Source: Haplosporangium gracile
Lineage: Eukaryota > Mortierellomycota > Mortierellomycetes > Mortierellales > Mortierellaceae
Assembly: GCA_015499985.1 (NCBI GenBank)
Contig: JAAAUF010000911.1
Span: forward strand, 1-16,349
Length of the DNA stretch: 16,349 nucleotides
Direction of reading: 5' to 3'
In this document: piece after piece, positions 9,663-16,349 of the stretch
How positions within the stretch are numbered: the stretch's first letter is position 1
Layout of the letters: the number at the start of each line of letters is the position of its first letter
The notes under the pieces: model-generated
What the model was told of the DNA's origin: nothing
The model's input: only the letters and a program-made list of their open reading frames with translations
Databases searched by the model: none
Program-made: the position numbers and the translations under genes

Positions 9663-10240
9663 GTGCTGCAGAATTAGGCGATTCAGAAGTTAAAGACTCC
9701 TCTAATTCCCCTATTTAGTTCTTACGAGACGCTATGCTTTGCTTACGGCAGTGCCCTATTTTTTTTCTTATTCTTACGCCCAATTCAATTGTGCTCTTCT
9801 ATTTTATTTTGAAATACTCTCTCTCTCTCTGCTAGCTCTCTGGATGCACAAAACTCGTCATCGAGCTATCTATGTCGAACAAAAATTGTAGTTCTATTAC
9901 CCGTACATTGACATATGTTTAATGCATGCTTAGGCGTGGTTTCTGAGCCATAGGTTATTTATCAAGGGTTTTGTATATCGGTTACGATCGGAGAGGAACA
10001 GAAGGGTCATCGCTCTTCCCTTGATCGTATCAGAAAATAGCTATAGCTGCATGGAGTGGATTTAATAAAGAGGGAGAAACGCGTTCTTGTCTACGAATAC
10101 TTTTTTTTTTTCTATCGATAACAACTAGTGTGAGAACAGAGTAGAGCAACTATCGATCACATTTACGAGAAGCAATGAGAATGAAGGGGACGGGACGAAG
10201 GAACAAAAAGAGGAGACTAATTGCATTTCAACCTCGTTGT
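9663..10240. other. Higher-complexity noncoding island
   Basis: Compared with its flanks this stretch has few simple repeats apart from a short CT run near 9820 and T11 near 10102. It contains inverted repeats (see 9961-10029) and AATAAA at 10064-10069. No protein, tRNA box or snRNA motif was recognised. Confidence 0.45.
9961..10029. repeat. Two overlapping inverted-repeat pairs
   Basis: ATCAAGGG (9961-9968) is inverse to CCCTTGAT (10018-10025). TACGATC (9983-9989) is inverse to GATCGTA (10023-10029). The right arms overlap, so the two pairings compete. This could be a structured RNA or only chance. Confidence 0.55.
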
Positions 10241-11890
10241 TGTTAGTGCGTGAGAGCAAAAAACAATAAAAGATTCGCACCTATGGATCTTACCCGAGCG
10301 GAAAAATACTGGTCTGCTCTCTTCTTCATCTTACGACTGTTTTCTCTCCGGGAGGGAGAGAGTGAAGGGACAAGGAAAGACATTTCTGTAGACACACCTA
10401 AAAAAAAAACGCGTTCTCGGCTTAGTCTCCTTTCCTTCCTACCCTCTGATGACATTGTAAACATACCTTTTCTCACGCGCATAAACACGACATCAACAAA
10501 ACAAGAAAAAAGTGAAAGGAGATTTGTTCTCGAACTCTCTTTTCCCTCCTTCTTTCCGATGTCTAGGAGAGAGAGAAGAGGAGAAAGAGAGAGAGAGAGA
10601 TGTCGCTCGTGCACCGATCGATGACGCCGAACAATCGACCGAATCCTTGGTCTCTTTTGAGGAAAAAGGGGACAGCTTTGTTTGTGGCGGGTAGAGTAAG
10701 ATTACGTTTCTTGTAATTATGATCGAAATGGGGGACGAAGGTGGTAGACGGCGGGGTAGGTGAAGAGAAAAACATACGCACCCGAAAAAAAACAAAGGAA
10801 GATAAGAAGAGAAAAGAGAGGAGGGCCTGGAAGGTTGTTGCTGTTTATGGTTCATGGGTTATGTCTTATGTGAGCGCGTCGTTGTTGTTGTTTTTCAGTT
10901 TTTGCGTGTTTTTGTTATGACTGACGCCAGACAGATAGACAGAGCGATAGATAGAGAGAGAGAGAGGGAGAGTGTGTGTGAGAGAGAGTATAACAAGGTT
11001 TATGTGCTAACGAAAGAAGACAAGGACAGGAACGACTAAAGGACATGGCGTGGCGGCGGCATGGGACACGAGGCAAGACTCTGACAGAGAGTAACGAGGT
11101 CAGAGGGAGTTAGATTGGAGCTGGCCTCAGACACGCACACACATACTTAGAAAGCACCCAAATAAGAGGAGAGGGAGGAGTGAGAGCGAGACAACAACGG
11201 TTTACATATTTGTGACACCACCGCGCAATAACAACGAAAAAGACCTAGAAAAACAACAACAACAACAACAAGATAGAGGAGAAGAGAGACATCTACTTTG
11301 TCGAATCGAACCTCTCTCACTTTTCTCTCTCCTTCTCAGCCCCGGTCATCGCGTCTCATCCATTCGCTGTCTGTCCCTTCGACTTAACCATTGAATTGCA
11401 TTTACTTTATCTAACGACAAGATGCAAACAGGGGTGCGTGTGTATTTTTTCTTCGTCAAGACAGAAAGAGAGGGAGGAATGAGAACACAAGGCATAAACA
11501 AACGGTGTCGAGGGACAAGAGGACCAAGGGTACACACCCACTCCCTCTGTTGAAAAACGTGCTGTCGTTGTCCGTGTCCCACACGTACAACTCCAACTCA
11601 CGATCAACAAATCCACTCTCAAAAAAATGCGAAGGCGGAGTCAAAGAAAAGAAAAATCAACTCTCCGCTCCTCTCTTTCTCTCTCTTTTTTCTGTTCTTC
11701 TCTCTTTTATCCTCTCCTCCCTTCTAACGGACGACGGAAGGTATCGCCATGAACAGACAAACACACGCGCGCATCAAGAAACAGCGTTAATGCGGGATTA
11801 GGGATAAGAGAGCCTTTTTTCTTTTCATGCAAAAAAAGGACGTTCAGTGCAGTGAATAGGACAAAGAGACAGAAAGGTACTCGCAACACA
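10241..11890. other. Purine-rich, microsatellite-dense noncoding stretch
   Basis: It includes GA tracts at about 10566-10600 and 10951-10989, CAA repeats at about 11253-11270 and CT-rich blocks at about 11310-11340 and 11660-11720. It also has an inverted CCTTTTTT/AAAAAAGG hairpin near 11813-11839. Frames of up to 124 codons are repetitive Ser/Arg/Leu-rich translations of these tracts; no gene is recognised. Confidence 0.6.
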
Positions 11891-12964
11891 AGGCTAATTG
11901 CTAATTAGGGAGATATTCGCGTCCAGCTCAACTTATACCCACGATCGATGACGACGAAACATATAGCTCCCATCCACATCCACCCTCTCCCCTCTGAAAA
12001 CCCAGCTCAGATCTCTCCTCGTGTCCAATTCATCATTCCTCATGACTATTTCCGGGGTTCCTCTTTTAATTCTTTTGGAGTCTATGGCGCCTGTCTGCAG
12101 CCTGACTTGCCCATTGGAGAATGGATTATCCTTTTCTTTTTGTTATCCTACTCTCTCATTTTCTTATATTCCATGCGCATCAGAGGCTCTAGCTGAGCTA
12201 CATTACCTGCACCGGAGAGTTTTTCATTTTTGTTGTATTTATGTGCATTGTACGTGTGAATTTATTCCTGGCATTTCTTTATGTTTTTGCTGCACATTTT
12301 CGTCGTGCATCCATCCACAATGCTCATATCATCCAATTCTTTCATCTCTCAAAAATAACAACAAAAAATCCGGGGTCCTCATTTGACATTAATCCATGCA
12401 ATCCTGTCGCCATCATCTTATTATGACCATGAACGAAAATAACTGAAGACAGCTATCTGTACATGTGCGTCCGAAATCCAATTGAACCATGGGAAACTTT
12501 TTTTTTTTTTTACAAGGGTAACCAAACCTATCTGTTGTACATGCATCTATGCCTATTTTTTGTTCAAATGCTCAAAAAGGAGAAGGGTTGGTCAAATAAA
12601 GAAGGGAAGAAAGAATATATGCGCTTTGTTGAGGTCGTGGGCAAGTATGGAGGATTGGGTACATGGATGAAGCGATGATTTCTCATGCTATCTTCGTATT
12701 TTTTATTTATTACTGCTGCTGCTGCTCATTTTATGTGTCCAAAATAACTCAACAGTGCGGGATATGGATGTGGACGAGGATGAGGATGGACAGGGGCATG
12801 CGAGCAAGTGAATGAGCAGAGTAAAATAGAGAGAGAGATGAGAGAGTGTTGGAGAGAGCATCAAATCGACGCACAGGGAGAGAGTGAGAAAGCGAAGGTA
12901 AGGGAAATCGACGGTTGAAAGGGACGACGTTGGTCCGGGTTCTCTCTCCCTACTGTGTGTAGGA

Positions 12965-12978
12965 TATCTATCTATCTA
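12965..12978. repeat. (TATC)n microsatellite
   Basis: TATCTATCTATCTA, just over three units. Confidence 0.8.
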
Positions 12979-13174
12979 CAGCACACACAAACAAAAAGGC
13001 GACGCAGAGAGAGAGATGCAATCAACTAGCCCAGTCCTGCCGTCCCAGCCCAGCCTCCATCCCATCTCGCATCCTCATCCAATTACCATTCTGTTGCTTG
13101 TTATTATTGGTTTTTGGTGTTCTCAACGGTCCAACCCCACCGCCTATTCATTCTCCACCGTATATATCGCGAGC

Positions 13175-13195
13175 AACAAACAAACAAACAAACAA
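13175..13195. repeat. (CAAA)n microsatellite
   Basis: About five CAAA units, followed by ATAAAAAAA. Confidence 0.85.
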
Positions 13196-13546
13196 ATAAA
13201 AAAAATCCCTCCATCGACCACCGACCACCGTTTCTTATTTTCGGAATTGTTCGTTGAGACTCAAGAGTACAATTGGAAAGGTGTTTGTTTGTTTGCTTGT
13301 GTGGGTTATGCCTGAAAGGATGCATGCATGCATTTTTTTTTTGTCCTTTTCATCCCCTTTTTTTGTTCTTCCTTGTTCATTATTTGTATATGTTGAACTA
13401 CCACCATGCAGATAGGCATTGACCTGGCTGGTTGATTGAATGGGAGGAAGCAATGACTGAGTGAACTGTCTAGGACTGAAGGATAGGCAAACGGACCATA
13501 GCCAAGCACCTATTATTCGATTGGTTGTATGAAAATGTGCTCTTCC

Positions 13547-13567
13547 AAAAAAAAAAAAAAAAAAAAA
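13547..13567. repeat. A21 homopolymer between near-identical flanks
   Basis: Twenty-one As. The left flank is GTGCTCTTCC (13537-13546) and the right flank GTGCTCATTCC (13568-13578), which differ by one inserted base. This looks like a target-site duplication around a poly(A) insert, or a slipped duplication. Confidence 0.75.
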
Positions 13568-13651
13568 GTGCTCATTCCATTGGAGATATGCGTATTTGTT
13601 TATGTTTATTTTTGTGTACAATACATAGAAGACCCATTGGCCATGGGCCAC

Positions 13652-13676
13652 TGACCATTGACCATTGACCATGGTC
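13652..13676. repeat. TGACCAT tandem repeat ending in a palindrome
   Basis: TGAC begins at 13652, 13659 and 13666 (7-bp steps). The last copy merges into the perfect palindrome GACCATGGTC (13667-13676). Just upstream is the related GGCCATGGGCCA. Confidence 0.85.
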
Positions 13677-14140
13677 CCTACTATGCTTGAATGTACTATT
13701 GGCTATTTACTATGAGATAGATGAATGAATTGAGATCCAAGCCAACGGTCATGTTTACCCTAATGGCAGATCGATATTTTGAGCAGAATATCACTGTAAT
13801 AGAAACTAATACAATAAGTCTTCAGCAAGTACAATGACCAAAACCCCGAAAATAAGTCGAGATCGATCAGCGGGTTATGTGCCGATCGCATTTTTGTGTG
13901 TATCCATGCTTGCCTACACAATGTGTTCAACCTCGTCTCTTGTCAGCAGACGAACGCCTGCGCGGGTGTGTGTCTATGAGTTCATTCATTTCTATAGTCT
14001 GTCGGTGTGCCTGTCTGCTGCTGCATTTTTTCCTATGCTCCTTATCATGCTGTTACGAACTTTAGCCAAGAAAAAGCCTTATTTTTTGGTGCTTCAGTGA
14101 TGACCCTGAATCAATGATTACAGTGGAATAGTCTTTTGAG

Positions 14141-14168
14141 CACAAGGGACAAGGGGCAAGGGACAAGG
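14141..14168. repeat. 7-bp GACAAGG tandem repeat, four degenerate copies
   Basis: CACAAGG, GACAAGG, GGCAAGG and GACAAGG follow one another without gaps. Confidence 0.8.
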
Positions 14169-14218
14169 GCAGGTAGTTAGATACCCCTTGCTCGTTTCCT
14201 CTTACTGCCCACCCACCC

Positions 14219-14276
14219 TGACCACCATGACTACCATGACCACCATGACATCATGACACCCTGACACCCTGACACC
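14219..14276. repeat. Seven TGAC repeats at 9-bp and then 8-bp spacing
   Basis: TGAC begins at 14219, 14228, 14237, 14246, 14254, 14262 and 14270. The first units are TGACCACCA-like (9 bp) and the last are TGACACCC (8 bp). It is a minisatellite, possibly with binding-site function; the latter is inference. Confidence 0.85.
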
Positions 14277-14604
14277 CGTACTCTTTCTCTAGGCAAGCAG
14301 CTTTAAAGGACTCTGAGTACTAAAATACAATATCCAAAAAAAAAAAATAGATGAGAGGATCTGGTTTGTTGGCTTGCTAGCTTGTTTGTTGGTTGTTCAG
14401 GCGATGAACGTGGATAGCAAACACGCACTGTACTAGTAAGCAGAGCACACGACAATGATGGTGACAACAAATAAACAACAGTAAGAGGCGATGGACCCAA
14501 AATACACAGATTGGGTACTGAGAGAAAAAAGGAAAAAAAAAGGAGATGCTGAAAAAGAGAGAAAAGCACTAAAGAGGGACTCTCAGAGATAGACCTCCTT
14601 CAAT

Positions 14605-14622
14605 GCCTCGCCTCGCCTCGCC
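14605..14622. repeat. (GCCTC)n tandem repeat
   Basis: Three GCCTC units plus GCC. Confidence 0.85.
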
Positions 14623-14649
14623 TTCTCTCCCCTTTCTTTTCTGGGAGAC

Positions 14650-14672
14650 TTTTTTTTTTTTTTTTTTTTTTT
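14650..14672. repeat. T23 homopolymer
   Basis: Twenty-three uninterrupted Ts, the longest homopolymer in the window. Confidence 0.9.
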
Positions 14673-15133
14673 CTTTCCATGCACACTATTATTTTCCATT
14701 GTTCTTGTTCTCTCTCCTTGGAATTCAGAATTCAGTATTGGGACTGGACTGAGGACTGGAGACACTTTTTCAATTATCCGTTTTGTCCACGCCGCGCTTT
14801 TCAAGTCTGTCTCCTGGATAACCAATATTTCGGTTCACGGATGGATGCAAGCGGGCGAATTAAAAAGAAAAAAGAAGAAAGGAACATGTCAAAAAAAACC
14901 GGCCAGCGAGGTCCCTTCTTTCTGTGTTCATCCCATTCTGCCTACGCCCTTTATTTTCTTTATGCTCCCACATCTTTTCTTTCTTTCTTTCTTAATTGCT
15001 AGTGGGCCAATGAGGTCAATGTGGATGTCCGTGAGTAAGTTGCATGCCACATACATACCACAACAAGTGCAGTTATTACCGTTTTAATGCAAAGGGCTTC
15101 CTCCGATTCCTTGTCCTGTTTTGTCTATCAGTA

Positions 15134-15156
15134 AGAGAGAGAGAGAGAGAGAGAGA
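15134..15156. repeat. (AG)n microsatellite
   Basis: Uninterrupted AG dinucleotides, about eleven units. Confidence 0.9.
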
Positions 15157-15354
15157 TGGAGCGAGACTGAACCCCGTCTAGACGCAACTGCATATCGTTG
15201 TAGCATTATTCGCTCTCACACCATCTCTGGAAAATGGGGTCCCATCTCCCATCTCGTCCCGAGAGAATACAGTATCTTCCTGCTTTCACTGTTGCTGTTA
15301 CTGTACAGCATGGGCATAATAACAGACAAACAGAAGGATCACATTCCAACGTCC

Positions 15355-15800
15355 CTTTTATTTCTTTTTCCTTTTCGCTTTATCCTTATTTTGTGTTCCC
15401 ATCTCTCTCATTGCCCTTTCTTTGCTCTGTCTTCTTTCTTATCTGCAAACACATACTCCCCTTGCCTCCCAAACAGCAACCACATAAACGATAGTGTTCC
15501 TAATACCTTAAACGACCCTTCTCAAGAACAACAAACAACACGTCCGTTCGCCAATTCGCTTTTTCTCATCTTTCGGCCTCTCCGTTCGGACCCTTTCCTT
15601 TTTCTTCTTTTCTTCTTTTCTTCTTTCCAAACCCATATCCTATTACGCATTTTGCACGGGATCGTAGCTTACCAAAAAAAAAACACGTTTCGTTTTTCCT
15701 TTTTTCGCCACTACTCCGCCTCATCCCACCCTATCCTGCCCATTCCTTTCCCATTCCAGACAAACCTCAAACCCCATCCCACACACCATTTCGCTGCAAG
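15355..15800 (+). promoter_or_regulatory. Pyrimidine-rich candidate leader of a downstream plus-strand gene
   Basis: The plus strand is strongly C/T-rich, including three TCTTCTTT units at 15603-15626. It becomes CA/CC-rich (AACCCCATCCCACACACCA) before ending CGCTGCAAG|GTAAGA at 15800/15801, a strong splice donor. This resembles the CT-rich leader upstream of the FCP1 start in the same window. It may be a 5' UTR exon whose coding exons lie beyond the right edge. No acceptor or coding exon can be shown here. Confidence 0.3.
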
Positions 15801-16349
15801 GTAAGAAACCAAGCCGTACTCTTCCCAGAAGGTCCCAAAAAGAGAAAAACGACTACTGGAAACCTTATCACATCTTTGAAATCAAAAAAGGCATCGCGGG
15901 AAATCCCTCTGGAGTAACGCTGCTCATCCCAATTCTTGTTACTATGGACGCATACAAAAAAAAAAAACAGATGAGAGACAAAGGGAGGAGAGAATAGGAG
16001 CGTGAGAGTAAAACTAGGAAGAGAGAGAGAGCGAGAGACATCGCCACGCAAGTGTGCTGGCAGGGAGAGACACACAACAAAAACATGTTGACGTTGGCGC
16101 AAATGGCGAGTTTGACTACTGTTGTTTCTGCCATTATGACGATGATGAGATCGTAAAAAAGGTTCTACTCATGCCATGAGCAGAAACAGACACGATAATG
16201 ATGATGATGGCGTCCATCCTGGAATATTCACGATGACAATGATGGCGAGTTTGAGTTAAGAACTGTGTGTAAGAAAAAAGGGTGCTAGAGGATTGTCGGA
16301 ACTGACGGTTGGATGAGAGATGGATAGGGCAGAGAAAGGGTGCCAGCAG
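15801..16349. other. Noncoding end of window
   Basis: It contains A11 (15957-15967), GA tracts (about 15970-16040), a GATGAT-rich end and a 13-bp word ATGGCGAGTTTGA at 16103-16115 that recurs at 16242-16254. If the candidate donor at 15801 is real, this would be intron. No gene is recognised. Confidence 0.45.

Larger units (their letters stand above)
11891..13640. other. Noncoding stretch, no gene recognised
   Basis: Positions 11940-12430 are less repetitive, with open frames on the plus strand, but I find no consistent splice-joined protein there. The rest holds T14 (12498-12511), a CTG run (about 12714-12725), TATC repeats (12965-12978), GA tracts, CAAA repeats (13175-13195), ATGC repeats (13320-13333) and A21 (13547-13567). 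Confidence 0.55.
14277..15354. other. Noncoding stretch with homopolymers and microsatellites
   Basis: It contains A12 (14336-14347), GCCTC repeats (14605-14622), T23 (14650-14672), TTTC repeats near 14982-14993 and an AG tract (15134-15156). No gene is recognised. Confidence 0.6.

Noticed and set aside
11290..11350. Minus-strand GGTTCGATTCG, like a tRNA B box
   Set aside because: The flanking bases cannot form a T-stem, and no A box or acceptor stem is present.
12170..12260. Plus-strand LAELHYLHRR, faintly like a protein kinase HRD region
   Set aside because: No HRDLKP, DFG or other kinase motif in any nearby frame; chance resemblance.
13834..14100. 88-codon plus-strand frame with hydrophobic stretches
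   Set aside because: No conserved motif, no leader or splice context, and Cys/Ser/Leu-rich composition typical of chance frames in this DNA.
15767..16102. Minus-strand frame containing GPSGKST, resembling a nucleotide-binding P-loop
   Set aside because: It lacks the GxxGxGKS spacing, has no other ABC or GTPase motif, and the frame runs through simple-sequence tracts.

Overview
This is nuclear DNA from a eukaryote, most likely a filamentous early-diverging fungus. My best guess is Mucoromycota, perhaps a Mortierella relative; that placement is an inference from protein resemblance and intron style, not proven. The two recognisable genes are broken up by GT-AG introns. Those in the FCP1 gene are about 96-133 bp long and mostly end in ATAG. 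Both genes have pyrimidine-rich 5' leaders, and the noncoding DNA is full of short microsatellites and homopolymer runs.

Left part (1-1774, minus strand): the N-terminal half of a Rab GDP-dissociation inhibitor (GDI1 family). Four coding exons are visible and the gene runs off the left edge inside its fourth visible intron. Its start codon is exactly the last three bases of exon 1, so the first intron begins directly after ATG. Positions 1775-2478 are a shared divergent promoter and leader region with an AT-rich core.

Middle part (2479-6084, plus strand): a complete 11-exon gene for the RNA polymerase II CTD phosphatase FCP1. Splicing gives an open frame of 825 residues. It carries a lipoyl-like N-terminal region, a C/H motif, the DLDQT catalytic FCPH domain, a Ser/Thr/Ala/Glu-rich linker, a BRCT domain, an NLS-like basic cluster and an acidic tail ending in an amphipathic helix.

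Right part (6085-16349): about 10.2 kb in which I recognise no conserved protein, tRNA, rRNA or spliceosomal snRNA gene. It holds the probable FCP1 3' UTR, long A/T runs, purine- and pyrimidine-rich tracts, a perfect-period 13-bp minisatellite (7501-7565), direct and inverted repeats (7956-7999, 9961-10029), and an unusual set of regularly spaced TGAC repeats (13652-13676, 14219-14276). Near the right end (about 15355-15800) is a pyrimidine-rich stretch ending in a good splice donor. It could be the leader exon of a plus-strand gene lying beyond the window.

The two genes are unrelated housekeeping functions, membrane traffic and transcription recycling, linked here only by a divergent promoter. 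I found no convincing new system. The most notable points are the start-codon-adjacent intron, the long gene-empty stretch and the TGAC arrays.
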